From: Mycobacterium sp. D16Q13
GTDB taxonomy: Bacteria > Actinomycetota > Actinomycetes > Mycobacteriales > Mycobacteriaceae
Reading direction: 5' to 3'
Assembly (NCBI RefSeq): GCF_002013375.1
Contig: NZ_MAEW01000003.1
Span: 682,001-746,000, forward strand
DNA: 64,000 bases
The notes under the pieces were generated by a model. It made no database searches. It worked only from the letters and a program-made list of their open reading frames with translations, and was not told where the DNA came from. Below, piece after piece: positions 1-7,552 of the stretch (its first letter is position 1; each line of letters begins with the position of its first letter). The translations under genes were made by a program, and so were the position numbers.

Positions 1-529
1 AATCCGGGCACGCGTCGACCAGGCGCGGCAAGCATTCCGCGCCGGGGCCGACCCCTCCCGAAATGTCATCCTGGTCAGCGCCGGTACCGGTGTGGCACCG
101 TTCCGGGGATTTGTCGGTGACCGGCTGGCCGCGCAGAGCGCTGGTGAGCCCTTTGCCCCAGCACTCTGCTTCTTCGGCGTCCGGCACCCGGAAGTGGACT
201 ACCTCTTCCGGGACGAGTTCGCGGCAGCCGAACAATCAGGTGTAGTCCAGATGCGCCCGGCGTTCTCCCGCGCCGCCGAGAACGGTGTCAAGTACGTGCA
301 AGACCGGATCGCCGCCGACGCGCGCGACATCTGGGATCTGCTGGGCGACCCGGCCAAGCAGACGCACGTCTATGTCTGCGGCGATGGCGGCAAAATGGCC
401 CCCACCGTTCGCGATGCCTTCTTGCAGATCTACCGGGAACACACCGGCGCCAACGAGTCCCAGGCCCGGGACTGGCTCATCGAGCTCGTCGAGGCCGACC
501 GCTATGTCGAGGATGTCTGGACGGAGTGA
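1..529 (+). CDS. NADPH-cytochrome P450 reductase-type flavoprotein, C-terminal part (5' end outside window)
   Basis: The reading frame is open from the left edge, so only about the last 175 residues are present. They form the NADP-binding half of a ferredoxin-NADP reductase module: the SAGTGVAPFRGF segment is the nicotinamide/pyrophosphate loop, YVCGDGGKMAP is the second conserved loop, and the chain ends in the acidic-aromatic tail YVEDVWTE typical of P450 BM3-like and P450-reductase proteins. It should pass electrons from NADPH through FAD/FMN to a haem partner. Whether a P450 domain is fused upstream (CYP102 type) cannot be seen. The next gene begins about 60 bp downstream on the same strand. 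Confidence 0.85.
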   Translation, partial: IRARVDQARQAFRAGADPSRNVILVSAGTGVAPFRGFVGDRLAAQSAGEPFAPALCFFGVRHPEVDYLFRDEFAAAEQSGVVQMRPAFSRAAENGVKYVQDRIAADARDIWDLLGDPAKQTHVYVCGDGGKMAPTVRDAFLQIYREHTGANESQARDWLIELVEADRYVEDVWTE

Positions 530-592
530 GGCCTACTACGGCCAACCCTGCCCTCCATTCCGTTGCCTGCGGTCAAGTGGGAGAGTAACCCG

Positions 593-1321
593 ATGCGTAG
601 ACGCACCTTCCTTCGTTCCGGTTCCTTGGCCCTGCCGGCCGCAGCACTGGGCCTGACCGCCGCCGGGAGCGCCACGGCCGACGTTCGCCCCACCGGGTCG
701 ATTACGTACCCGTTCAGCACCATTGACATACCCGCGAAAAGCGCGCCCTGGAATCTGGAAACGAGCCGCGCCGTCCTGCTGGTCCACGACATGCAGCACT
801 ACTTCGTGAAGGCCTATACGCCGCAAGCTGATCCCATCGCGACCGTACTGAAGAACATCAAGAGCCTGCTCGACACCGCACATGCCCACGATGTGCCGGT
901 GCTCTACTCCGCGCAGCCGGGGGGCATGACACCGGAACAGCGTGGGCTCTTCGGCCAGCTCTACGGACCCGGCATGCCAGACGATGACGCCGAGCGGGCG
1001 ATTGTCGATCCCATCGGGCCGGCGGCGACGGATACCGTTCTGGCGAAATGGAAGTACAGCGAGTTCTTCCGCTCTGAACTGTTAGAGATTCTGCGCAATG
1101 CCAACCGGGATCAGCTGATCATCGTCGGCGTCTACGCCTTCTCGGGGATCACCGCGACATCCACCGATGCGGTCCAGAACGACATCCAGGCATTCATCGT
1201 CTCCGATGCCGTGGCGGACTACACCTCCACGGGGCACAACCAGGCGCTTGCCTGGTGTGCGGAGCGCACCGCGCGAATACTGAACACCCGGTCAGCGCTA
1301 GCGGCACTGGATAATTCGTAA
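593..1321 (+). CDS. Tat-exported isochorismatase-family hydrolase
   Basis: The start is placed at ATG 593, after a GGGAGAG ribosome site; a TTG 30 bp upstream is possible but less likely. The N-terminus RRRTFLRS followed by an Ala/Leu-rich stretch is a twin-arginine signal, so the protein is probably exported folded. The mature part resembles the isochorismatase domain of EntB/PhzD: LVHDMQHYF carries the catalytic Asp, TVLAKWKYSEF the Lys, and GVYAFSGITATSTDA corresponds to the GVYAHIG loop. As in vinyl-ether-cleaving isochorismatases, no nucleophilic Cys is present at this loop. It lacks the aryl-carrier domain of EntB. The substrate is unknown; an extracytoplasmic isochorismatase is unexpected. 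Family assignment is firm, function is not. Confidence 0.85.
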   Translation: MRRRTFLRSGSLALPAAALGLTAAGSATADVRPTGSITYPFSTIDIPAKSAPWNLETSRAVLLVHDMQHYFVKAYTPQADPIATVLKNIKSLLDTAHAHDVPVLYSAQPGGMTPEQRGLFGQLYGPGMPDDDAERAIVDPIGPAATDTVLAKWKYSEFFRSELLEILRNANRDQLIIVGVYAFSGITATSTDAVQNDIQAFIVSDAVADYTSTGHNQALAWCAERTARILNTRSALAALDNS

Positions 1322-1334
1322 CAGTTGACGGCAC

Positions 1335-1375
1335 GACATAAGGCCGCCCGCATCACACGCGGGCGGCCTTATGTC
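1335..1375. terminator. Bidirectional hairpin terminator
   Basis: A perfect 17-bp inverted repeat (GACATAAGGCCGCCCGC and its complement) encloses a 7-nt loop between the convergent ends of the isochorismatase-like gene and ahpD. Stems of this kind without a long T run are usual in mycobacteria. Confidence 0.8.
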
Positions 1376-1381
1376 TTGTGC

Positions 1382-1909
1382 TTAGACCAGCGCGGGCACC
1401 GTGGCCAGCGCCTGGGCGACGCCCGAGACGATCGCCGCGATCTTGAGCGCCTCGAGTATCTGCTCGCGGGTCAGTCCAGCCTCGCGCAGCACCTTCTCAT
1501 GTGATCCGACGCAGAAGTGACAGCCGTTGATGGTCGATACCGCGAAGGACCACAGCTCAAACTCCGCCTTGTCGACGCCGGGGTTACCGATGATGTTCAT
1601 CCGCAGACCCGGGCGCAGATCGTCATAGGCGCCATCGAGGAAGCCCCGCCCGCGGTAGAACACGTTGGTCATCGCCATGATCGAGGCGGCACCGAGCGCG
1701 GCGTCGAGTGCCTCGGGCGACAGGACGGTCGCGGCCTCTTCGCGAATCTCCTTGAACACCTGCTCGTTGCGGGTGGCCGCCGCTGTCGCGACGAGAGTGC
1801 CCCACAGCTGAGCCGGTGAGAGTACGGTGCCACGGGCGACCGTGCCCAAGTTGAGCTTGAGATCCTTGGCGTACTCGGGCAGCGCCTCTTTCAGGTTGTC
1901 AACACCCAT
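1382..1909 (-). CDS. ahpD: Alkyl hydroperoxide reductase-associated alkylhydroperoxidase AhpD
   Basis: 175 residues, the usual AhpD length. The CxxC redox centre lies in [10 protein letters not shown], with Cys130 and Cys133; Glu118 and His137 occupy the positions of the proton-relay residues known for M. tuberculosis AhpD. In that species AhpD reduces AhpC through dihydrolipoamide and has weak peroxidase activity itself. It follows ahpC with a 1-bp gap, so the two are one transcript from the oxyR-ahpC intergenic promoter. The product is cytosolic. Confidence 0.97.
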   Translation of the reverse strand: MGVDNLKEALPEYAKDLKLNLGTVARGTVLSPAQLWGTLVATAAATRNEQVFKEIREEAATVLSPEALDAALGAASIMAMTNVFYRGRGFLDGAYDDLRPGLRMNIIGNPGVDKAEFELWSFAVSTINGCHFCVGSHEKVLREAGLTREQILEALKIAAIVSGVAQALATVPALV

Positions 1910-1910
1910 G

Positions 1911-2498
1911 TCAGACGCCCGCGCTCATCAGCTCGCCCGCGTCAATCGTCGGGTCGCCCTTGCGCCAGTTGCAGGCGCACAGCTCATCGGACTGCAGTGC
2001 GTCGAGCACGCGGAGCACCTCGTCGACGTTACGGCCCACCGAACCCGCTGTGACGGAGACGAACTGGATGATGTTGTCGGGGTCGACGATGAAGGTCGCG
2101 CGGTCGGCGACACCATCAGAGTTCAGCACGCCGGACGCCTCGGCCAGCTCGCGCTTGAGATCGCTGAGGATCGGGAACGGCAGGGTCTTGAGGTCCTCGT
2201 GCTGTGCCCGCCACTGGAAGTGCACGAACTCGTTATCCACCGATGCGCCCAGAACCTGGGTGTCGCGATCGGCGAACTCGTCGTTCAGACGGCCGAAGGC
2301 GGCGATCTCGGTGGGGCACACGAAGGTGAAGTCCTTCGGCCAGAAGAAGATCACACGCCACTTGCCGGGGTGGTCGTCGCTGGTGACGGTGGTGAAGTAG
2401 TCGTCCGGCTGCTGGGCGTTCACCTTCGACAGATCGCCGCCGATGACCGCAGTCAGGTTGTAGGCCGGGAATTCATCGCCGATGGTCCGCAGAGTCAC
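1911..2498 (-). CDS. ahpC: Alkyl hydroperoxide reductase subunit C (peroxiredoxin)
   Basis: 195 residues. The peroxidatic cysteine is Cys61 in FTFVCPTEI, and Cys174 and Cys176 in LCACNW form the resolving pair, all at the M. tuberculosis AhpC positions. It reduces hydrogen peroxide, organic hydroperoxides and peroxynitrite in the cytosol and is recycled by the downstream AhpD. It is divergent from oxyR with 96 bp between the start codons, the classic arrangement for OxyR control. Confidence 0.98.
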   Translation of the reverse strand: MTLRTIGDEFPAYNLTAVIGGDLSKVNAQQPDDYFTTVTSDDHPGKWRVIFFWPKDFTFVCPTEIAAFGRLNDEFADRDTQVLGASVDNEFVHFQWRAQHEDLKTLPFPILSDLKRELAEASGVLNSDGVADRATFIVDPDNIIQFVSVTAGSVGRNVDEVLRVLDALQSDELCACNWRKGDPTIDAGELMSAGV

Positions 2499-2594
2499 GA
2501 TTCTCCTTCACGTATTCGCTGAATGCTTACTGGCACCATCGTGCCGGAAATCTTTCAAAAACAAAACGTGATTGTTGGCACTATATTGATAGGT
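2499..2594. promoter_or_regulatory. Divergent ahpC-oxyR promoter region with candidate OxyR site
   Basis: The 96-bp spacer is A/T-rich compared with its surroundings. It contains CTATATTGATAG (2581-2592), an inverted repeat of CTAT/ATAG just upstream of the oxyR start, which could be part of a LysR-type T-N11-A site. The assignment as an OxyR site rests on position and family knowledge. Confidence 0.55.
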
Positions 2595-3533
2595 ATGTCC
2601 GATCGTAGTTATCAGCCGACAGTGGTCGGCCTGCGCGCCTTTGTGGCTATCGCCCGTAAACGCCACTTCGGCAGCGCTGCGGCCGAGCTTGGAGTCAGTC
2701 AACCCTCGCTCTCGCAGGCCCTGTCCATGCTCGAAGAGGGGCTGGGCGTGCGGCTCGTCGAACGCAACACCCGCAAGGTGTTGCTCACCCCCGAAGGGGA
2801 GACATTGCTGGAAAGGGCCACCGCGGCACTGGATGCGGTCGACGAATTTACCGCTGCCGCAAGCGGCGTGCGCGATCCCTTCGCGCAAACCCTGCGACTC
2901 GGCCTGATCCCCACCGTGGCTCCTTATGTGCTGCCGATGGTGCTCAGCGGCCTGTCCCGCGAGTTCCCGGAGATGTCCCTGCGGGTCACCGAGGACCAGA
3001 CCGTACGGCTCTTGCGATCCCTGGCCGACGGGTCACTGGACGTCGCAGTCATGGCATTGCCAGCGCAAACTCCCGGTATGGCGGAGATTCCCATGTACCG
3101 GGAGGACTTTGTGTTGGCACTGCCGACAGGACATCCGCTCGCCGGAAGCCATGCGGTCGATCCTGCGGTGCTCGCTGAGATGCCGCTGCTTTTGCTGGAT
3201 GAGGGACATTGCCTGCGCGATCAAGCCCTGGAGGTATGCCAACTCGCCGGGGTGCGACCCGATCTCGGCCACACCCGCGCGGCCTCACTGGCCACCGCGG
3301 TGCAATGCGTCGAGGGCGGCCTTGGGGTCACCCTCATCCCGGGCACCGCCGTCACCGCCGAGACCGCGAGTGGTGGACTGGCCACCGCCACCTTCGCGGC
3401 GCCGATCCCGGGGCGGCGGATCGGGCTGGTGTATCGCGCGATCAGTGGCCGCGAGGATGCCTACCGAAAACTGGCCGAGCTGTTGACCCGCCTTGTCGCG
3501 GCGGTACACCCGGTCTCGGCGGAGGCCGCCTAA
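2595..3533 (+). CDS. oxyR: LysR-family peroxide sensor OxyR
   Basis: Start taken at ATG 2595; an upstream in-frame ATG would add 24 residues from the promoter region. The product is 312 residues: an N-terminal winged helix-turn-helix (about 9-68, with [17 protein letters not shown]) and a LysR substrate domain. Two cysteines in [12 protein letters not shown] (Cys206 and Cys215) have the nine-residue spacing of the Cys199/Cys208 disulfide switch of E. coli OxyR, so the sensor looks functional. In M. tuberculosis the orthologue is a pseudogene. It probably controls the divergent ahpC-ahpD. Its stop codon overlaps that of the convergent next gene. Confidence 0.93.
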   Translation: MSDRSYQPTVVGLRAFVAIARKRHFGSAAAELGVSQPSLSQALSMLEEGLGVRLVERNTRKVLLTPEGETLLERATAALDAVDEFTAAASGVRDPFAQTLRLGLIPTVAPYVLPMVLSGLSREFPEMSLRVTEDQTVRLLRSLADGSLDVAVMALPAQTPGMAEIPMYREDFVLALPTGHPLAGSHAVDPAVLAEMPLLLLDEGHCLRDQALEVCQLAGVRPDLGHTRAASLATAVQCVEGGLGVTLIPGTAVTAETASGGLATATFAAPIPGRRIGLVYRAISGREDAYRKLAELLTRLVAAVHPVSAEAA

Positions 3534-4297
3534 CGCCAGCGCGCGAGGATCTCCTCGGCCCGCGTCGACAGCGCGCGCTGCAGGAAGGGACCGAAACTGA
3601 TCCGCCCCACCCCGAGAGGCCCGAACGACGCCGGGTCGTCCACATCGGGCACCGCGATCGCGTTCACTGGAAGCGGAAGCTCGGATGTCAAGCGCCGCTG
3701 CACCTCAGGAGCGTGACGGCCCACCGGGTACAGCGAATCGGCACCGGCCTCGGCGGCCAGGGTGAGACGCGCGATGGCCCGATCCACGCGATCCGACTCG
3801 TCCCCTATCTGACGCAAGAGGATGTCGGTACGTGCATTGATCACCACCGGTACGCCCGCCGTGTCGGCCGCAACACGAAGTGCACCAACAAGATCGGCGT
3901 GTTCCTGCGGCTCACGGATCCGGCCGCCCTCGCTGTGCACCGAGTCCTCGATGTTCAGACCGACCGCGCCCGCTTCGATCAGTCCCTCGATGAGTCGCCG
4001 GGGTGTCTGCGCATAGCCCGACTCGATGTCCACCGACACCGGCAGATCGACAGCGGCGGTGATCTGCGAGACCCGGTCCAGCACGTCCTCGTAGGACATC
4101 CCCTCCGCATCGGGCTTGCCTACCGAATCGGCAAGCGGATGCGAACCCACTGTCAGCGCGGCGAAACCGGCATCCGCCGCGAGCCGCGCGGACCACGCAT
4201 CCCACACCGTCGGCAGAAATACCGGATCGCCCGGCACGTGAAGTGACTTCAGCAGGGTGGCCTTGGCGGCGAGGTCGTTGGTCATGCCCACATCCAA
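3530..4297 (-). CDS. Isocitrate lyase/phosphoenolpyruvate mutase superfamily protein
   Basis: About 255 residues of a PEP mutase-type TIM barrel: [19 protein letters not shown] at the N-terminus, VDIESGYAQ with metal-binding acids, LNIEDSVH and VVINARTDI. The KKCGH/KRCGH loop holding the catalytic Cys of true isocitrate and methylisocitrate lyases is absent, so the enzyme may be a lyase, hydrolase or decarboxylase acting on a 2-oxo or 2-hydroxy acid. ATG 4285 is an alternative start. It lies 17-29 bp after the GntR gene on the same strand and is probably the last gene of the four-gene minus-strand operon of the catabolic island. Substrate unknown. Confidence 0.85.
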   Translation of the reverse strand: MDVGMTNDLAAKATLLKSLHVPGDPVFLPTVWDAWSARLAADAGFAALTVGSHPLADSVGKPDAEGMSYEDVLDRVSQITAAVDLPVSVDIESGYAQTPRRLIEGLIEAGAVGLNIEDSVHSEGGRIREPQEHADLVGALRVAADTAGVPVVINARTDILLRQIGDESDRVDRAIARLTLAAEAGADSLYPVGRHAPEVQRRLTSELPLPVNAIAVPDVDDPASFGPLGVGRISFGPFLQRALSTRAEEILARWR

Positions 4298-4314
4298 CCC
4301 TGCCCCATGCGGAT

Positions 4315-5007
4315 TTACTCCACCGATGCGCCCGCGGAACCACGGCGTGCCATGAGACGCGCGACCGCGTCGTGCATGTGCTCCTCAATGAGCCGATAGG
4401 CGGCGGGCGCGTCACCTGCCCCGATCGCCGCGCAGAGCACCTCGTGTTCCCGCACCTGCTCCCGCAGGTCCGGGTAGGTGCCCTGCAACTCGCCCAGCAG
4501 CATCCGCGTCTCCAGCAGCAGCGTGCGCATCGCCCGGCGCAATCGCGGGCTTCCCGAGCAGTCGACCAGCACCTCGTGAAAGTCCTGATCGGCGTCGGTC
4601 ACGGCGACGATATCGCCTCGAGTGGCGGCCTCCGTCATCACCGCCACCGGCACGAGCAGCCGCCGGTAGGCGGTGACGGTATCGCCGGACATGATGCACT
4701 CCAAGGCCGCTCGCTCGATGGCGGCCCGCGACCGGTAGACGTCGAGGACATCTTCGTCGGTCAGCTCGATGACGAAGATGCCGCGGTTACGCTCGCTGCG
4801 CAGCAGGCCCTCCGACACCAAGCGCTGCATGGCTTCGCGCAGCGGTCCGCGGGACACCGCGAATTGCGCCGCCAGCGAGGACTCCCCCAACTGAGCACCC
4901 GGTGGCAGGACCCCGCGCATGATCGCGATCCGCAGCCGCTCCGCGATCAGCTCGGCTGTCGATTGCCGCTCCAGCGGAGCGAACTCCTCAGGTACCAGCG
5001 TGGTCAT
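4315..5007 (-). CDS. GntR-family regulator with FCD ligand domain
   Basis: The start chosen is ATG 5007, preceded by CAGGAGAC and overlapping the stop of the upstream gene by 4 nt; an extension to 5088 would run into that gene. The 230-residue product has an N-terminal winged helix (TAELIAERLRIAIMRGVLPPGAQL and SLAAQFAVSRGPLREAMQRL) and an all-helical FCD domain with spaced His residues that usually bind a metal and a carboxylate ligand. It is co-transcribed with the maleate isomerase-like genes, and identical GATTGTTGACAATC palindromes occur in the two divergent promoters of the island; the inference is that it is their local regulator, usually a repressor relieved by a pathway acid. Confidence 0.9.
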   Translation of the reverse strand: MTTLVPEEFAPLERQSTAELIAERLRIAIMRGVLPPGAQLGESSLAAQFAVSRGPLREAMQRLVSEGLLRSERNRGIFVIELTDEDVLDVYRSRAAIERAALECIMSGDTVTAYRRLLVPVAVMTEAATRGDIVAVTDADQDFHEVLVDCSGSPRLRRAMRTLLLETRMLLGELQGTYPDLREQVREHEVLCAAIGAGDAPAAYRLIEEHMHDAVARLMARRGSAGASVE

Positions 5008-5735
5008 TGTCGTCTCCTGAAAAGCCGGCCCAAATGCGGAGCCGTGCCCGCCTCGGGCACCTCGTCGATTAATCGCAAACCTTCCCACACCGTCACCTGG
5101 TTTGCCGTCAATACCGCCTTGTCCAGCCGCGATTCGAGCCGCTCGACGTGTGCGATGGTGTGCATGGCGGTGTCGGGGATCAGCAGCGCCTGGGCATCGG
5201 GGTGGTCATTGGCAGCCGCCAGCTCGTCGACCTGGTCCGCCGTGAGACGGCCCACTTCGGCAGCGGTATCGATGCCCGCCTCCCCCATCGCCACCACCTC
5301 TATATCGTGGGCGGCCAGGAAGGCGACAAACAGCTCGGCGATATCGCGCGGATAGCTCGCCGCCACCGCCACCTTCGAAACTCCGAGTGCGGCAGCGGCA
5401 TTGACGAAAGCGAAGGACGTGCTGGACGCCGGGGTGCCGCTGCGCTCCGACAGGCCCGCTACCTGATCTGCCGCGCCCTGCGGGCCGTACACGAAGCTGC
5501 CCGAGGTGCACGCCCATACGACAGCACCCGGGTCGTGCGGGCGCAGCAGCCGCGCGCCCTCCGCAAGCCTCTCCGAACCGCCCAGATCGAGCAGCTCGGG
5601 AACCGCGTGCAAGTCCGTGCCGTAGATGTGCACGACGGGAAAGTTCATATCCAGCTGACGCGCCACCAGCGGATAGTCCGATTCGGCAGCGTGGTCCGGG
5701 TAGATGAACCCCACCGTTGGACGCGTATTACTCAC
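5004..5735 (-). CDS. Maleate isomerase/arylmalonate decarboxylase-like protein (single cysteine)
   Basis: The start is GTG 5735, seven bases after a strong GGAGGAGG site; an ATG 21 bp upstream is less well placed. The chain is about 243 residues of the Asp/Glu racemase-maleate cis-trans isomerase-arylmalonate decarboxylase fold, with the first conserved cysteine in WACTSGSFVYG. At the second catalytic position, where the family has SCTN, this protein reads IPDTA, so the second cysteine is missing. It therefore cannot use the two-cysteine racemase mechanism and may be a decarboxylase, isomerase variant or accessory subunit. Its start overlaps the stop of the paralogous gene upstream. Confidence 0.85.
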   Translation of the reverse strand: MSNTRPTVGFIYPDHAAESDYPLVARQLDMNFPVVHIYGTDLHAVPELLDLGGSERLAEGARLLRPHDPGAVVWACTSGSFVYGPQGAADQVAGLSERSGTPASSTSFAFVNAAAALGVSKVAVAASYPRDIAELFVAFLAAHDIEVVAMGEAGIDTAAEVGRLTADQVDELAAANDHPDAQALLIPDTAMHTIAHVERLESRLDKAVLTANQVTVWEGLRLIDEVPEAGTAPHLGRLFRRRQ

Positions 5736-6489
5736 TCGAACCTCCTCCGAAGACATCGCGGAGCCACCTGCCGGGCCCCATCATGGGAAGACTCATCCGG
5801 TCAAGACAGGCCCAGATGGTCAGTTGGTTGGCCGTCAGCACCGGCTTACCGAGCAGGCGCTCCAACGGGTCGATCACGTCATAGGTGCGCAGATTGGTGC
5901 AACTGACGAAGATCGCCTCGGCATCGTCGGTATCGGCGGCCAGGATCCGCTCGGCGACGGTGCGGTAGTTGACCTTCCAGATGCCCCCGCCCAGGCCCAA
6001 ATGGTCGGTGCGCACCACCGTGACGCCCAACTCCCCCAAGAACTTCGCCAGCAGTTCGGTCAGCTCGGCGTCGTACGGAGTGATGACGCTGATTCGGTTG
6101 ATGTTCAGCGCGGTCACCGCCTCGGCCAACGCCCCCGAGGTGGTGACGGCCGACTTGGCTCCGGCCGCCATGATGGCCTCAACCAGTTCCCGCTCATGCT
6201 CGACGCCACGGATGAAGCTTCCCGAAGTACACAGGTATGCAACGACTTCCGGCTCTACATGCAACACGTCGCGGGTGGCCGCCTGCAGGTGACCGGTGTT
6301 GGACACCAGCTCCGCCATGGCCCGGCTCACCGGCACCGGCTCGTATGGCGTGCGGGCGAGATGTAGAGACACCTCAGCAGGAATCCACCGCCACAGCTCA
6401 CGCTCCAGCGCGAGATCAAAGGGGGCGATGACGCCGATGCCTCGCTGATCGGCCGACTCCGCGAAGTCGGGAAGTGACGAAAGATCCAC
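5728..6489 (-). CDS. Maleate isomerase/arylmalonate decarboxylase-like protein (two cysteines)
   Basis: 253 residues, first gene of the minus-strand operon. Both conserved cysteines are present, Cys87 in YLCTSGSF and Cys197 in FVSCTNLRTYD, the pair used by maleate cis-trans isomerases and Asp/Glu racemases. The C-terminal GKPVLTANQLTIWACL is shared almost word for word with the downstream paralogue (KAVLTANQVTVWEGL), indicating gene duplication. The start is GTG 6489 with a poor ribosome site. The upstream region holds the GATTGTTGACAATC palindrome and a GLRASGSS-encoding short frame. The natural substrate, probably a C4 dicarboxylate or substituted malonate/maleate, cannot be deduced. Confidence 0.85.
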   Translation of the reverse strand: MDLSSLPDFAESADQRGIGVIAPFDLALERELWRWIPAEVSLHLARTPYEPVPVSRAMAELVSNTGHLQAATRDVLHVEPEVVAYLCTSGSFIRGVEHERELVEAIMAAGAKSAVTTSGALAEAVTALNINRISVITPYDAELTELLAKFLGELGVTVVRTDHLGLGGGIWKVNYRTVAERILAADTDDAEAIFVSCTNLRTYDVIDPLERLLGKPVLTANQLTIWACLDRMSLPMMGPGRWLRDVFGGGSSE

Positions 6490-6549
6490 CGGCAGGGCCT
6501 AACACTCGCAGCATCGCTTCGCGCCTGAGCCAGAGCTGATCATCACTCA

Positions 6550-6563
6550 GATTGTTGACAATC
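6550..6563. promoter_or_regulatory. Candidate GntR/FCD operator (copy 1)
   Basis: GATTGTTGACAATC is a palindrome with perfect 6-bp arms around TG. It lies between the divergent start of the two-cysteine maleate isomerase-like gene (60 bp) and that of the 2-hydroxyacid dehydrogenase gene (27 bp or more). The identical 14-mer recurs at 10752-10765. Confidence 0.7.
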
Positions 6564-6576
6564 ATACGATATCTCC

Positions 6577-6642
6577 CTACGGTGTCAACGTGAGTGCCCG
6601 CCGGATTGTCGCGGATGAGCCGCTTGCGCGAAGACCAGTAAT
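6577..6642 (-). other. Possible leader peptide containing the GLRASGSS element
   Basis: On the minus strand a 21-codon frame runs from an ATT codon (6642-6640) to TAG (6579-6577), about 90 nt before the maleate isomerase-like gene. It encodes GLRASGSSAT near its start, the same peptide found at the N-terminus of the class III aminotransferase (10.7 kb) and a P450 (44.8 kb). Initiation at ATT is speculative; the conserved frame is what is seen. Confidence 0.3.
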
Positions 6643-7552
6643 AGTGGTGCAGCACGCCGCCGCGGTTCCAGACCGTCTCGGCCCCATCGCTGAGATCGCC
6701 GAGCTACGACTGGTGGAATCGGGCCGACTCGCCACGGCACTGCCGGGAGCCGAAATTCTCTTCGTCTACGACTTCCGCTCCCCTGCACTACGTGAAAACT
6801 GGTATGCCGCAGACTCTCTGCGCTGGATACAGATCGCCTCTACGGGCGTCGATCCTGTGCTCTTCGGCGAGCTTGTCACGAGCGACGTCGTGCTTACGAA
6901 TTCACGCGGCATCTTCGAACGCCCCATCGCCGAATACGTGCTTGCGCAGATCCTGGCCTTCGCCAAGGACATTCGCCGATCCACCCACGCGCAAGCTGCG
7001 CTGAGCTGGCGGCACTTCGAATCAGAGCCCATTGAGGGCGTCCCCGTCGCGGTGCTCGGGACCGGTCCGATAGGGCAGGCCATTGCCACACTGTTAACCG
7101 CCGTCGGCATGCGGGTCACGGTGCTCGGCCGGGCCGAGTCTGCTGACTTGGCCTCGCACGTCGGCGATGTCGAGTATCTGGTGCTCGCGGCGCCGTTGAC
7201 GGCACGGACGACGGGAGTCGTCAACGCGCGTGTCCTATCGGCCATGCGGCCCACCGCTCGTCTGATCAATGTGGGTCGCGGTGAACTGGTGGGAACCTGG
7301 GATCTGGTGTCCGCACTGCATCGGGGGTCCATCGCCGGTGCCGCGCTGGACGTCACCGATCCCGAACCGCTGCCCATTGGGCATCCGTTGTGGCACACAC
7401 CGAATGCGCATATCACTCCGCACAACAGCGGCGACGTCCACGGCTGGTCCGATCGGCTACAGGACCAATTCGTCGCCAACGTCGAGCGCTACCTCCGGGA
7501 CGAGAAACTTCTGAACATCGTCGATAAGGACAGGATGCACGGCAATGCATGA
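6590..7552 (+). CDS. D-isomer-specific 2-hydroxyacid dehydrogenase family protein
   Basis: A 320-residue NAD(P)-dependent dehydrogenase: Rossmann loop VLGTGPIGQAIA, then the catalytic Arg in NVGRGELVG, Glu in DVTDPEPLP and His in HITPHNSGD. It interconverts a 2-oxo acid and a D-2-hydroxy acid; the substrate is unknown. GTG 6590 is the longest start, but the first 18 residues overlap a dispersed repeat, so GTG 6644 or 6647 is an equally plausible start. It is divergent from the maleate isomerase-like operon across the GATTGTTGACAATC palindrome and overlaps the following amidase gene by 8 nt, so both belong to one transcript of the catabolic island. Confidence 0.88.
   Translation: MSARRIVADEPLARRPVIVVQHAAAVPDRLGPIAEIAELRLVESGRLATALPGAEILFVYDFRSPALRENWYAADSLRWIQIASTGVDPVLFGELVTSDVVLTNSRGIFERPIAEYVLAQILAFAKDIRRSTHAQAALSWRHFESEPIEGVPVAVLGTGPIGQAIATLLTAVGMRVTVLGRAESADLASHVGDVEYLVLAAPLTARTTGVVNARVLSAMRPTARLINVGRGELVGTWDLVSALHRGSIAGAALDVTDPEPLPIGHPLWHTPNAHITPHNSGDVHGWSDRLQDQFVANVERYLRDEKLLNIVDKDRMHGNA
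6611..6636 (-). repeat. Dispersed GLRASGSS element, copy 1
   Basis: GATGAGCCGCTTGCGCGAAG followed by ACC, preceded by GCG. It differs at one base from the copy at 10681-10706. On the minus strand it reads GGTCTTCGCGCAAGCGGCTC. It lies in the leader of the minus-strand operon and inside the predicted 5' end of the plus-strand dehydrogenase gene. Confidence 0.6.

Noticed and set aside
3530-3533. 4-nt convergent stop-codon overlaps (also at 24733, 43448 and 52244) as a special signal
   Set aside because: CTAA, CTAG and TTAA overlaps are common in compact actinobacterial genomes and need no special explanation.
4243-5355. 370-residue plus-strand open frame
   Set aside because: It lies opposite the GntR and AMDase-like genes; its His/Arg/Gln-rich composition is that of an antisense shadow in high-G+C DNA.
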